A stretch of 64,000 bases of DNA from Anaerolineae bacterium (GCA_023382675.1 JAHDWN010000001.1:62001-126000); one strand, 5' to 3'; numbered from the stretch's first letter, positions 36,191 through 45,693 are shown. Notes: generated by a model from the letters alone, not told the origin. Numbers and translations: made by a program.

Positions 36191-37384
36191 ATGCCGCAAT
36201 GGGCTTCGTTCGACGCTTTTCTGGAAGACACCAACCGGGCCAAAACCGACCGCGAACGCCAGATGATGGTCGATGAACTGATTGCCGAGCGACCTGAATG
36301 GCCCTGGATAGAACATGATCACGCAATTTTCGCTTATTTCTCCGCCGACGCAGAAAATGTCGCGCTGAATCTTGATACGATTGCAGCCGACCCACCTTTT
36401 GCGCCGATGACGCGCATCCTGGGCACGACCATGTGGTACGTTGTGCGAGAATTTGCGCCGGACGATCTGCTCGACTATATGATCGCGGTGGATGATCCAA
36501 TGACGCCCCTGGCACAAGAGCCGGACATTATCACGCGCATTGCCCAACACTGGCAGTATGACGCGCTCAATCCTGTGCTCATGACCACCGCGCAAACATC
36601 CGTCTCGATTTTGCGAATGTCCCAGGCGCGGCCGTTCCCCGATTGGGCAGCCATGCCGAACGTACCGAGAGGGACAATCGATGAACACAGCATCGACAGC
36701 GATGAATTGGGTATTCAAGGGCGAAAACTGTGGATCTATACGCCACCAGGCTACTCCGGCTCCGGCATGGCCTACCCGCTGTTGATCCTGCACGACGGTC
36801 AGTGGGCAGTGAGCACGCTGCAAGTGCCAGAAATCGCCGACGCCCTGATTAAGCACGACCGATTACAACCACTCGTCATCGCCATGCTGCAAAGCGGCAG
36901 CCAGGCCGAACGCGACGCCGAATACATCGGCAACGACGCGCACTATGCCTTCCTGCTCAATGAGTTGCTGCCGTTCGTACAAACGCAATACCGCATCGAC
37001 AGCGCGCATATCGGCGTTGGCGGCGTCGATGTCGGCGCGGCGGCGGCATCATACGCTGCGCTGCGCAATCCGGCGGTATTTTCCAGTCTGATGATGATTT
37101 CGCAGCCGTTGGGCAAAGGCGCTTTCAGCACTCAACTGCGCCAGTACAGCGCTCAGTTCATCGAGGCCGAAGTGCTGCCTCAGCGCATCTTCCAATCGGT
37201 AGGACGCTATGAAGCGCCAGGGCGTTTCTACAAACCGGCTCTGGCACTGCGCGATATTCTGCGCGCGAAGCCGGGGGTCTACTACCGGTTTGTCGAGTTG
37301 GGCAGCGGACATGGACTGGCCGGTTTCCGCAGTATTCTGCCGGAAGCGCTGGCCTGGGTGTTTCCTGGCGCGGCCTTCAGTTAA
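36191..37384 (+). CDS. esterase-fold (Fes/EstD-like) protein lacking the catalytic Ser
   Basis: A 397-residue protein whose C-terminal part (about 175-395) matches enterochelin-esterase-like alpha/beta hydrolases: KLWIYTPPGYSGSG, YPLLILHDGQ, FVQTQYRIDSAHIGVGG and LGSGHGLAGFRSILPEAL, with the terminal His (H374). The nucleophile elbow, normally GxSxG, reads GVDVG: Asp (D280) replaces Ser. The N-terminal ~170 residues form a helical domain as in Fes. It is therefore probably non-hydrolytic or altered in chemistry. GGGAGAG precedes the ATG at 36191. Confidence 0.75.
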   Translation: MPQWASFDAFLEDTNRAKTDRERQMMVDELIAERPEWPWIEHDHAIFAYFSADAENVALNLDTIAADPPFAPMTRILGTTMWYVVREFAPDDLLDYMIAVDDPMTPLAQEPDIITRIAQHWQYDALNPVLMTTAQTSVSILRMSQARPFPDWAAMPNVPRGTIDEHSIDSDELGIQGRKLWIYTPPGYSGSGMAYPLLILHDGQWAVSTLQVPEIADALIKHDRLQPLVIAMLQSGSQAERDAEYIGNDAHYAFLLNELLPFVQTQYRIDSAHIGVGGVDVGAAAASYAALRNPAVFSSLMMISQPLGKGAFSTQLRQYSAQFIEAEVLPQRIFQSVGRYEAPGRFYKPALALRDILRAKPGVYYRFVELGSGHGLAGFRSILPEALAWVFPGAAFS

Positions 37385-38363
37385 GCACAAATTCCGCGAG
37401 CAATGGTCGGTGATCCGACCCGGCGGAGTAATTCCACGTCCGGATTGAAAGCGGGCGTAGATTGGCGCTGGAAAAGGCATAATCGATCCGCGCGATAGGT
37501 ATCTCGCCCATCGCATCCCGGGTGAAGCCAAAGCCCCAGCCACGGGCGCGATGCGCATCGACATAACCGGCGACAATGCGTGGATACAGATCTGACCACT
37601 CGGTCAGATTGAAATCGCCCATAAGCAGCACATCGCCCGAACGCTGCGCCGCTGCTGCACGCAAGAGGCCTAGCTGAGCGCCGCGCGCGTCGAAATTGAA
37701 ATAGATGCCGCGCCGCCGGGGCTGGCGAATGGGGCTGCGCAGGTGGACGTTGTAGATCGTCAACGGCTGCCCCTCGACCTCAACCGTAAGGCGCTGGTAT
37801 CCGGCGTCGCCATCGCGATAGGGTGGTTCCACAAACGGCAGGCGGCTGAATGTGACCCAGGCGCGCAGATCACGCATGTTGATAGCGACGAAGGGATACC
37901 GGGATTTGAAGGCGTCATTCAGGCGAATGACATTACCCGGATTGACATCCTGAAGCAGAACGACATCTGGATCTGCCTCATCCACAAATGACTCGATCAC
38001 ATCCGCAATGCCGCCAGACACGTTGTAGCTGAAGACACGGATCGACGTGTCTTCCGCCGCACGTGCTGACGGCGGCAGGAAGTTAGGTGCGTAGTAGACG
38101 ACCAGCAGCAGCGCCGGGATCAGATTGAAAATGACCAACCAACGTCTGCGTGCAAACAGCCTGAGCGGTACTATGATCAGGCTGGTAGCAAGCAGGAAAT
38201 GCAGGAACAGATTGATCAAAGCGATAACCGGCCAGCGTTCGCCGATAACCCCACGGAGCACGAGCAGCAGCACAAGCGCCACGCCATACATATCGAGAGC
38301 GAAGATTGAAAACTGCAACAAACGATGCAACCACAGGCGCATATTCACGCGCCATGGTAGCAT
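37377..38363 (-). CDS. membrane-anchored endonuclease/exonuclease/phosphatase family protein
   Basis: A 328-residue protein with about three N-terminal membrane helices (to residue ~90) and an EEP catalytic domain outside or facing the cytoplasm. Motifs are FSYNVSGG, VLLQDVN (Asp where most members have the metal-binding Glu), MGDFNLTEWSD and SDHRPLLAEF. Relatives hydrolyse phosphodiester or phosphomonoester bonds. I chose ATG 38363 with GAGG seven bases upstream. It overlaps the convergent esterase-like gene by eight bases. Confidence 0.85.
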   Translation of the reverse strand: MLPWRVNMRLWLHRLLQFSIFALDMYGVALVLLLVLRGVIGERWPVIALINLFLHFLLATSLIIVPLRLFARRRWLVIFNLIPALLLVVYYAPNFLPPSARAAEDTSIRVFSYNVSGGIADVIESFVDEADPDVVLLQDVNPGNVIRLNDAFKSRYPFVAINMRDLRAWVTFSRLPFVEPPYRDGDAGYQRLTVEVEGQPLTIYNVHLRSPIRQPRRRGIYFNFDARGAQLGLLRAAAAQRSGDVLLMGDFNLTEWSDLYPRIVAGYVDAHRARGWGFGFTRDAMGEIPIARIDYAFSSANLRPLSIRTWNYSAGSDHRPLLAEFVLN

Positions 38364-38516
38364 CGTTAAGCCTCGTAACGACATTCCAACTCCGGGAACT
38401 CAGATAGCAAGTTGAGGAGATTTCTCCAGCACAGGGATAACCATAGTTACTGGTTTATATCAGATACGGAGAACAGAATACAGGTTCGAGATCACAGCGG
38501 CCTAAAACAACGACAA

Positions 38517-38536
38517 AGGCGCAGTTTTCTGCGCCT
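38517..38536 (-). terminator. terminator of second peptide-importer operon
   Basis: A perfect 8-bp stem AGGCGCAG/CTGCGCCT (38517-38524, 38529-38536) with a 4-base loop. On the minus strand it is followed by TTTGTCGTTG, a weak T-run. It lies 33 bases beyond the stop of the DppC-like gene. Confidence 0.65.
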
Positions 38537-38569
38537 CTGGGCAACTTCATAGTTCACTGAATTTTCGAC

Positions 38570-39616
38570 TTATTCGACGCCGCGCATCCTTGGATCAAGC
38601 GCATCGCGCAAGCCATCACCCAGGAAGTTGAAGGCGAACATAACGACAAAAAGCGCCAGCGCAGGGAAAATCGCCTGATTCGGGTAGCTGCTAACAGCAC
38701 GCGACCCCTCGGAGATCATGCTGCCCCAACTTGGGGTCGGCACCTGCACTCCCAGACCGATGAAACTGAGGAATGCCTCGTAGGAAATGTACTGGGGTAT
38801 GGTCAACGTCTCAGCGACGATCAGCGGCCCCATAATATTCGGAAGAATGTGCTGCCACATGATGCGCGGCGTGGTTGCGCCCATCGACTTCGCCGACTCG
38901 ACGTATTCTTTTTCGCGTGCAGACAGCACCTGCCCGCGCACCAGACGTGCCATCTGCATCCAGGATGTCAGGCCAATGCCGACAAAGATGAACAACAAAC
39001 CGCCCATGCTCTTATCGAGCTGCCCCATCGCATATGCAAAAGAGCCAGGTTCAGGTGTAGCTGTGCTGAACCGGAAAAACGTCATCAAGAGGATGATAAA
39101 GAGCAGCGTCGGAAAGGCGTACATGATGTCCACAATTCGCATCATGGTGTTATCGATCCAGCCGCCAAAGTAGCCGGCGACCAATCCCCAGCCCACGCCC
39201 ACGGCGAGCGCCAAAATAGGCCCAACTAAAGCTACGGCTAAGGAGATGCGCGTACCATAAACGATGCGGCTGAAAATATCGCGCCCCAGCTTGTCAGCGC
39301 CCAGCGGGTAGTCATTGTTGATCTTGACATAGCCGCCGTTTTCGACAGGAACCATGCTCGTAAAGACCTGTGTCACCCAGTAGGGTGCGCTGTCTCCACT
39401 GGGCAGATCCGTCTCGAAATAGGGCTTGATGGCAATTGCATCGGCAAAGATCGCCAACAGAATAGTGAGGATGATGATGATGCCACCCAGCACTGCCAGC
39501 CGATTCCTGAGCAGGCGTTTGCCAGCGCTTGCCCAGAGGCTTTCGCCTTTTATATGTGTTTCGAGCTTGACCACGTCGGACGATTGCAGGTCTCGATTAC
39601 CTTCTACGACTGCCAT
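38570..39616 (-). CDS. peptide ABC transporter permease, DppC/OppC type
   Basis: A 348-residue permease with an N-terminal OppC_N helix (about 36-58), a loop with NDYPLGADKLGRDIFSRIVYG (typical of OppC), the EAA segment AKSMGATTPRIMWQHILPNIMGPL, and the ending GDGLRDALDPRMRGVE. It forms the translocation pore with the DppB-like protein 18 bases upstream. No ATPase genes are adjacent. Confidence 0.94.
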   Translation of the reverse strand: MAVVEGNRDLQSSDVVKLETHIKGESLWASAGKRLLRNRLAVLGGIIIILTILLAIFADAIAIKPYFETDLPSGDSAPYWVTQVFTSMVPVENGGYVKINNDYPLGADKLGRDIFSRIVYGTRISLAVALVGPILALAVGVGWGLVAGYFGGWIDNTMMRIVDIMYAFPTLLFIILLMTFFRFSTATPEPGSFAYAMGQLDKSMGGLLFIFVGIGLTSWMQMARLVRGQVLSAREKEYVESAKSMGATTPRIMWQHILPNIMGPLIVAETLTIPQYISYEAFLSFIGLGVQVPTPSWGSMISEGSRAVSSYPNQAIFPALALFVVMFAFNFLGDGLRDALDPRMRGVE

Positions 39617-39634
39617 GTTGGTCGACTTCCCATA

Positions 39635-40651
39635 CTAGCTGAGACGAATACGTGGGTCTAACCATGCATAGAGAATGTCGACCACCATATTCGCAAGCAC
39701 TAAGAATCCGGCATACAACAAGATCGTCCCCATAACGACCGTAAAGTCGCGATTAGTGACGCTGGTAACAAAATAGCGGCCCATGCCCGGAATAGCGAAA
39801 ATCGTCTCTGCAACGAATGTTCCCGTGACGAGTAGGGCAAAGAGTGGGCCAATGACGGTGACTACAGGAATGAGAGCGTTCTTCAACGCATGAATAATCA
39901 CAACGACCCGCTCTGACAAGCCTTTCGCGCGGGCGGTGCGAACGTAGTCTTCAGTCATTACCTGCAAGAGACTGGCCCGCGTCAGGCGCGCCAGAAGCGC
40001 GGAATAAGTGAACCCCAACGCGAACGATGGCAAGATCGCCTGCTGGAGTGTTCCCCAGCCGGAAGCTGGAAGTAACTTCCACTGGACTCCAAACAAATAC
40101 TGGAGCAACGGCGCGCTCACGATGATCGAAACTGAAACGCCGGTAATGGCGATGCCCATGCTGAGATAGTCCAGCCAGGAATTGCGGTTGAGCGCTGCGA
40201 CCACCCCCGAAGGCACGCCAATAGCAACGGCCACCACCAGCGCAGCTATGCCTAATTGAAACGATATGGGCAGATTTTCCAGGAAGAGCTGGTTGACCGT
40301 GCGGCTGCGGACGCGAAGAGACGGGCCAAAGTTCATCCAGCGGAGATAGGTTTTTTCTCCCAGGAAAGGCAGAGGCATATTGATCAAATAGTCGTTGGTG
40401 AGAGAACGTCTGAACTCTTCGCCAGTGATTCGGGGAATGGTGATGTCAGTCAAGTATTTGAGATATTGTTCGGGCAGCGGGGCTGAGAGATTGAACTTTT
40501 CTTCCAGAGATCGCTGCACCGGCTCTGGCACGCCGCGCTCAGTATTGAACGGGCCGCCGGGTACGGAACGAAGCAAAATGAAGGTAATTGCTGAGACGAC
40601 CAGAAGGACTAACATCATCCACAACAAACGGCGAATTATAAAGACTGCCAT
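39635..40651 (-). CDS. peptide ABC transporter permease, DppB/OppB type
   Basis: A 338-residue permease. MAVFIIRRLLWMMLVLLVVSAITF is the family N-terminus; TARAKGLSERVVVIIHALKNALIPVVT is the EAA region; DILYAWLDPRIRLS is the usual end. It is more OppB-like than the protein at 14052-15128 in the length of its outer loop (about residues 45-115). It follows the binding-protein gene after a 124-base gap containing a strong hairpin. Confidence 0.94.
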   Translation of the reverse strand: MAVFIIRRLLWMMLVLLVVSAITFILLRSVPGGPFNTERGVPEPVQRSLEEKFNLSAPLPEQYLKYLTDITIPRITGEEFRRSLTNDYLINMPLPFLGEKTYLRWMNFGPSLRVRSRTVNQLFLENLPISFQLGIAALVVAVAIGVPSGVVAALNRNSWLDYLSMGIAITGVSVSIIVSAPLLQYLFGVQWKLLPASGWGTLQQAILPSFALGFTYSALLARLTRASLLQVMTEDYVRTARAKGLSERVVVIIHALKNALIPVVTVIGPLFALLVTGTFVAETIFAIPGMGRYFVTSVTNRDFTVVMGTILLYAGFLVLANMVVDILYAWLDPRIRLS

Positions 40652-40715
40652 AGCGCCCGTTCATTTCTTTCTAGGCCTGGGACGCATGCCCCACAGCCTC
40701 TCAGTCAGTAGCGAC

Positions 40716-40749
40716 GAGGGGCGGGCCTCGAGTGAAGGCCTCGCCCCTC
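40716..40749 (-). promoter_or_regulatory. strong intergenic hairpin after binding-protein gene
   Basis: Arms GAGGGGCGGGCCT and AGGCCTCGCCCCTC pair over 13 bp with one bulged base, with a 7-base loop. No T-run follows, so it is not a classical terminator. It probably stabilises the binding-protein mRNA, parallel to the hairpins at 15161-15229 in the other importer. Confidence 0.65.
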
Positions 40750-40775
40750 CTCTCAAGCGTTATCCACGTGGGAGA

Positions 40776-42455
40776 TTAGCGGTTGATGTCCCACTTCTCG
40801 TAGTGTTCACGTGTGATATTGGAATATGTGCGTGTGATGCCAGGTGCAGTAAGGTCGTCGGTCACATAGTAGTAGATCGGCGCCATTGCGGGGTCATCAT
40901 GCACCAGAATCTGTTCCGCCTGCGCATACAGATTGATACGTTCTTCAACCGTCGGCGCGGCGAATCCCTGGTCGATGAGCGCGTCGTAATCGCTGTTGGT
41001 CCAGTGCGTGTCGTTCTCTTCGATCAGGTCGCTGTGGAAGCCAGCATCATAGTAGAAGTTGTGCGCATCTGGATAGTCATAGCACCAGCCGGCGCGGTAG
41101 ACATCGTAGTTACCACGGGTGTCCAGGTAGGTCGCGAAATCGGCGGTGGCGATCTGAACGGTCACGCCGAGGGTTTCCGACCACATCTGCTGGATCGCCT
41201 GGGCGATGGTGCTGTGGAGCGTGTTTTCATTGTGGAACAGGGTCAGGTTGAAGTCGCTGGCCGACTTACCCACATCGGTAAGATACTCTTCCCACAGAGC
41301 ACTGGCAGCCGCAGCGTCGCTGAACACGCCGCCTTCGGGGAACTGCGCCAGGACTGGCGCCGCGTTGAGCGATGGCAGCGCGAAGAAGTTCGCGGGGATT
41401 TCGCCGGCGCCGAGGACATCCTCAGTGATGGCCGCGCGATCGATGGCCATCGAGAAGGCGAGACGCGCACGCGCATCCGTGAACGGCTCACGCTCGACGT
41501 TGAAGCCATAGTAGTAAGTGCAGGTACCCGGCGAGACCGCGTAAGCCGCGCTCAGTTCGGCGCTCGCGCGAACACGGTCGATTTCCGTCCCTGGCACTTC
41601 CGAGACATCCAACGTGCCCGCTTCGAAGTTGGTGAGCTGAACAGTTTCGTCCAGGAAGACGAACTGAACTTCGTCGATGCTGGATGACGGAACGGCGTCG
41701 GTTCCAGGCCACAGCGGGTTCTTGATCATAGTCAGGCTGCCGCCGTCGCCGCGCACCCATTCCTTAAGGGCAAATGGGCCATAAGTCGCGATGTTTTCCG
41801 GGTCGATCCAGAACTCAGCATATTCATCGATAATCGACTGTGGTTGCGCCATGAAGCCCCACATACCGAAGATCAGCGGGGTTACCGACGAAGCGCGCGC
41901 CATTGTCACTTCCAAAGTGGTGGCATCGACTGCACGAATAGCGACATCTTCCATCGCACCTTCACCGCTGGCATAGGCCAAGCCACCGGCGATCCAGGGC
42001 TGATAGACATAGAGGTAGGGCGACGCGGTTTCGGGGCTGAGCGCACGCAGGATGCCATAGGCGAAGTCCTGCGCCGTCACAAACATTGGGTTGCCGTCGG
42101 CATCAGTCAGTTGTTCGACCGCGCCGCTACCGGCGTTGTAGCGCACCCAGGGTACATCCGGGCGAATGCTAAAGGTGTAAGTCAGGCCGTCATCAGAAAC
42201 CGTCCAGCCAGTTGCCATTCCGGGTTCAGCTGCGGCAGTTTCCTCATTGATGCGCACAAGCCCGACGAACAATTCGTCGATAACCTGCACGGATGGCACA
42301 TCTTCGGCAAGCGCGGGGTCAATCGTCGGAATATCGCTCGAACCCATCTGCCGCCCGGTGACCAACACCTTGGGCTCGTCCTGCGCGCCGACAACACCGC
42401 CGATGAGGGCGACGAAGAGCGCCAGGAGCAGCACAAAGAACAAACCCTTCTTCAT
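40776..42455 (-). CDS. peptide ABC transporter substrate-binding protein (canonical SBP_bac_5)
   Basis: A 559-residue exported protein. Signal peptide to about residue 24 (VVGAQ). Then the normal SBP_bac_5 order: VIDELFVGLVRINEE..AAEPGMATGWTVSDDGLTYTFSIRPDV, later AVDATTLEVTMA and TYGPFALKEW, then RLAFSMAIDRAAI and the C-terminal lobe. This order is the reference against which the permuted protein at 15245-16879 stands out. AGGAGG precedes the ATG at 42455. It binds oligopeptides or similar ligands; specificity is unknown. Confidence 0.94.
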   Translation of the reverse strand: MKKGLFFVLLLALFVALIGGVVGAQDEPKVLVTGRQMGSSDIPTIDPALAEDVPSVQVIDELFVGLVRINEETAAAEPGMATGWTVSDDGLTYTFSIRPDVPWVRYNAGSGAVEQLTDADGNPMFVTAQDFAYGILRALSPETASPYLYVYQPWIAGGLAYASGEGAMEDVAIRAVDATTLEVTMARASSVTPLIFGMWGFMAQPQSIIDEYAEFWIDPENIATYGPFALKEWVRGDGGSLTMIKNPLWPGTDAVPSSSIDEVQFVFLDETVQLTNFEAGTLDVSEVPGTEIDRVRASAELSAAYAVSPGTCTYYYGFNVEREPFTDARARLAFSMAIDRAAITEDVLGAGEIPANFFALPSLNAAPVLAQFPEGGVFSDAAAASALWEEYLTDVGKSASDFNLTLFHNENTLHSTIAQAIQQMWSETLGVTVQIATADFATYLDTRGNYDVYRAGWCYDYPDAHNFYYDAGFHSDLIEENDTHWTNSDYDALIDQGFAAPTVEERINLYAQAEQILVHDDPAMAPIYYYVTDDLTAPGITRTYSNITREHYEKWDINR

Positions 42456-42610
42456 AGAAATCCTCCTGAAGCGAGCACTATTTTGTGGTCGAGGGAGAAG
42501 ATTCTGTTCCCTCATGACCATCAGCGATAGCTGAACTGACGGTGAAAACATAACACGTCTTCAAAGCTGTTGCAAACAGTTATTCCTCCCACGAACTGGC
42601 TATTATGAAC

Positions 42611-42642
42611 ACAAAAACTGCCTCTGATTCGCCAATCAGGGG
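42611..42642 (-). terminator. Rho-independent terminator at the end of the ribosomal supercluster
   Basis: Stem CCTCTGATT/AATCAGGGG (42621-42629, 42634-42642; one wobble pair) with a 4-base loop, followed on the minus strand by CAGTTTTTGTG. It lies about 85 bases after the map stop and before the binding-protein gene. Confidence 0.8.
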
Positions 42643-42726
42643 ATACGAACTAACTACTCAGGATAGCTGGGATCGGTTCAGTCTCGACGTGAGAACGAAG
42701 TTCAGTGCTTTCAATAAACGCCTGTC

Positions 42727-43539
42727 TCAGGGCAGCGTCAAAATAATGGGATCGCCATCGGTAACTGCGATAGTATGTTCGTAGTGAGCACACAGCGAAC
42801 GATCTTTGGTGACGACCGTCCACTTATCATTGAGTTCCTGCAATTCGGCACGTCCGGCGATCACCATCGGCTCGATGGCGAAGGTCATGCCGGGCTGGAG
42901 CGGCACACTGATAAAGTTCAGGCGTCGCGCTTTTGCGCCACTCGGCCACCAATTGGGAACCTGCGGCTCCTCATGCATCATCTTGCCGACGCCGTGGCCG
43001 GTGTACTCGCGCGCGACACTGTAGCCATGCCGGGCAACGTAATTGCCTGTGGCTAGCGCAACGTCTCGGGTCTCGTGCGGTAAAACGGAGGCGTGTATGG
43101 CTTCGTAGAGCGCGCCTTCTGTTACTTCCAGCAGGCGCAGAACCGATGGCGCAACTTCGCCGACTGCCCACGTATAAGCACTGTCGCCGACAAAGCCCTG
43201 ATAGGTGCAACCGCAGTCCAGACTGATGATGTCGCCCTCTTTGAGCACGCGTTTCGGTGACGGAATTCCATGTACCAATTCGTGATTGAGCGAAGCGGTG
43301 ATGGTAGCCGGAAAATCAGGCGAATCCTTCTTGGGATAGCCTTTGAAGACGGGAGTCGCCCCATGATCGCGGATGACAGTCTCTGCAATCTGGTCTAATT
43401 CCGCCGTGCTGACGCCAGGGCGCACAGCATCGCGCATCGCCATATGCGCCTGATAAACGACCTGCCCTGCTGCGCGCATTGCATCAATCTCATCGGGTGT
43501 TTTGAGATGAATTTCCAACCCGTTGACAGAGATGTTCAT
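42727..43539 (-). CDS. map: methionine aminopeptidase, type I
   Basis: A 270-residue metalloenzyme that removes the initiator Met from nascent proteins. Metal ligands appear in order: D (SLDCGCTYQGF), D (VGDSAYTW), H (TGHGVGKMMHEEP), E (FAIEPMV) and E (YEHTIAVTD). Length is normal, though an extra ~10-residue loop (WWPSGAKARRLNF) sits in the C-terminal half. It ends the str-S10-spc cluster; 42 bases separate it from adk. Confidence 0.95.
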   Translation of the reverse strand: MNISVNGLEIHLKTPDEIDAMRAAGQVVYQAHMAMRDAVRPGVSTAELDQIAETVIRDHGATPVFKGYPKKDSPDFPATITASLNHELVHGIPSPKRVLKEGDIISLDCGCTYQGFVGDSAYTWAVGEVAPSVLRLLEVTEGALYEAIHASVLPHETRDVALATGNYVARHGYSVAREYTGHGVGKMMHEEPQVPNWWPSGAKARRLNFISVPLQPGMTFAIEPMVIAGRAELQELNDKWTVVTKDRSLCAHYEHTIAVTDGDPIILTLP

Positions 43540-43581
43540 AAGCAGCTTCCCAACTCTCGGATGTCAGTCTGCCGCATCCGC

Positions 43582-44295
43582 TTAATTGCGAGCGTCAATG
43601 GCAGCTTTGACCGCCGCACTCACCGTTTCTATCGATTGATCCGCATCGATGCGCACGAGCAGGCCCGGTCGCTTCTGTTCATAGTATGTGATCAGAGGTG
43701 CTGTCAATTCCCTGAACGTGTCAATGCGCTTGAGAATGGCATGAGCATTGGCATCGTCAGGCCGGCGGGAAAGCACGCCACCGGTAGATTCGACTGCACG
43801 TAATCTTGGCGGATACTCGTTCTGTGGGTGATCGACGAATTTCCATTCGGTGATGCCATCGTCGTTGAAATAAATGTTGTAGGTTTTACCGGTCGCATCC
43901 GACTTCACGCGTCCAAAGGAGCGTTTGAAAGCCGTGTAGAAATCCAGCTCCAAAAGCAGCACCGCATTGACGTGCGCGCCCCGCTTCTCAAGATATTGAT
44001 CCAACCATGCGGCCTGGGCGGGCGTCCGCGGGAAACCATCGAAAATGACACCATTCTTCGCGTCGTCCTGTCCAAGGCGATCTTCGACCACGGCGTTGGT
44101 CGTGTCGTCATCGATCAGCTTGCCTTCCGCCATGATCTGCTGAATTTTCTGTGCCAGCGGATCTGTGCGCGTTTTCATCGCGCGGAAGAGGTCGCCGGTC
44201 GAAACCTGGGGAATGCCATAGGTTTCTTGAATGACTCGCGCCTGTTCGCCTTTACCAGCCCCCTGGACTCCCATAAGAATAATATACAGGCTCAT
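43582..44295 (-). CDS. adk: adenylate kinase
   Basis: A 237-residue nucleotide kinase (ATP + AMP to 2 ADP). It has a P-loop MGVQGAGKGEQA, AMP-site STGDLFRA and DGFPRTPAQAAWLD, and a long LID region (about 125-165) without zinc cysteines. The P-loop has Val-Gln and Glu where most adenylate kinases have Pro-Pro and Thr (GPPGAGKGTQA). It is in its standard place between secY and map. Confidence 0.92.
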   Translation of the reverse strand: MSLYIILMGVQGAGKGEQARVIQETYGIPQVSTGDLFRAMKTRTDPLAQKIQQIMAEGKLIDDDTTNAVVEDRLGQDDAKNGVIFDGFPRTPAQAAWLDQYLEKRGAHVNAVLLLELDFYTAFKRSFGRVKSDATGKTYNIYFNDDGITEWKFVDHPQNEYPPRLRAVESTGGVLSRRPDDANAHAILKRIDTFRELTAPLITYYEQKRPGLLVRIDADQSIETVSAAVKAAIDARN

Positions 44296-44370
44296 GTCTT
44301 ACCCTTGCGCTAAGCTGCTATGCAAAGAGGGCGAGACCCATGGCTCGCCCTCGATTTGTCGATGGTTCCG

Positions 44371-45693
44371 CTAGCGAACGTAGCGGTCGTAGTTGCGCAT
44401 CGCAAGCTGGGCTTCGATCTGCCGCAGCGTTTCTGTGACGACGCTGACCACGATGATCAAGGCCGAGCCGCTAAGCACCAGTGCTGGATTTCCAGCGACG
44501 CCCGATACGGCTTCATTCGGAAACAGAAGACGATTGAACGTGTCGACGATGCCCGGAACGACGGCGATCAAGCCCAGGAAAAGCGCCCCGATGAGCACAA
44601 TACGCCGGGTGACGCGGATAATGTAATCCTGGGTCTTCTTGCCTGGTCGGATACCGGGTATGAAGCCGCCGTTGCGCTGGAGATTTTCCGCCAAATTCTG
44701 GTTGCCGATCATGACTTCTGAGTAGATGAAGGTGAAGCCGACCACCAGGAAGAAGTAGAAGCCCCAGTAGAAAAGCCCTTGTTGCTGGCCGAAAGATTCG
44801 GTGATCGACCGACCAACCGGCCCTTCAGGGAACAGATTGACCAGAAGCGCAGGCAACGCGACAATCGACTGCGCAAAAATCAGCGGGATCATGCCGACAG
44901 GGTTGACACGTAGAGGAATGTGTGTTGCTGCCCCCCCATATTGTTTGTTGCCACGCACCCGCTTGCCATACTGAACGGGAATACGTCGAACAGCTTCCTG
45001 AATGATGACCACACCGATAACACTGAGCACAGTGATGACGATGAAGACAATCAGATGAACCTCAGGCCGTGGCGAGCTGGTCAATAGCTGTTGCAGATTC
45101 GACGGCGTACGCGCAACGATACCAGCGAAGATGATGATCGACAAGCCATTGCCAATACCGTCTTCTGTGATCAGGTTACCGAGCCAAACCGCGAACATTG
45201 TCCCTGCGGTCATTGTGATAATGACCGTGATGGTCAGGAGGAAATCAGCGCCGAAACCAGGAATGATCGACTGTCCGCCACCAATGAAAGCGTTGAAGAT
45301 GTTGATCTGGCTGACCGTTTGCAAAATTGCCATCGGGATTGCCAGAAAATAGGTGTAGTTTTCCAGTTTCTCGCGCCCACCCGGCTCCCGCTGCATCTGT
45401 TCCAGGCTTGGAATGAGCGGCGTCAGGACCTGCAAAATAATGGATGCAGTGATGTAGGGATAGACGCCGTTGGCAATGATGCTGAAGTTCTGCAACGCAC
45501 CACCGCTCAACAGGTTCAGCACGTTAAAAATCCCTGCTCCCTCACTGGTGAGAAGCTGAGAGAGCGCATTGCGGTCGACGCCAATCACCGGCACATGGGC
45601 AACAAACTGATAAATGACCAGAATCAGACCGGTAATCAGCAGCTTGTTGCGCAAATCCGGTAGTTTATAGGCATTGCGAAGAGCCGATAGCAT
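44371..45693 (-). CDS. secY: protein translocase subunit SecY
   Basis: A 440-residue, ten-helix membrane channel for Sec-dependent export. Recognised by the first helix region LRNKLLITGLILVIYQFVAHVPVIGVD, the plug/helix 2 region LLSGGALQNFSIIANGVYPYITASII and the loop GKRVRGNKQYGGAATHIPLRVNPVGMIPLIFA. It lies 178 bases after rplO, an unusually wide gap for a spc operon, containing a CGGCAAA/TTTGCCG hairpin at 45738-45772. Confidence 0.97.
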   Translation of the reverse strand: MLSALRNAYKLPDLRNKLLITGLILVIYQFVAHVPVIGVDRNALSQLLTSEGAGIFNVLNLLSGGALQNFSIIANGVYPYITASIILQVLTPLIPSLEQMQREPGGREKLENYTYFLAIPMAILQTVSQINIFNAFIGGGQSIIPGFGADFLLTITVIITMTAGTMFAVWLGNLITEDGIGNGLSIIIFAGIVARTPSNLQQLLTSSPRPEVHLIVFIVITVLSVIGVVIIQEAVRRIPVQYGKRVRGNKQYGGAATHIPLRVNPVGMIPLIFAQSIVALPALLVNLFPEGPVGRSITESFGQQQGLFYWGFYFFLVVGFTFIYSEVMIGNQNLAENLQRNGGFIPGIRPGKKTQDYIIRVTRRIVLIGALFLGLIAVVPGIVDTFNRLLFPNEAVSGVAGNPALVLSGSALIIVVSVVTETLRQIEAQLAMRNYDRYVR

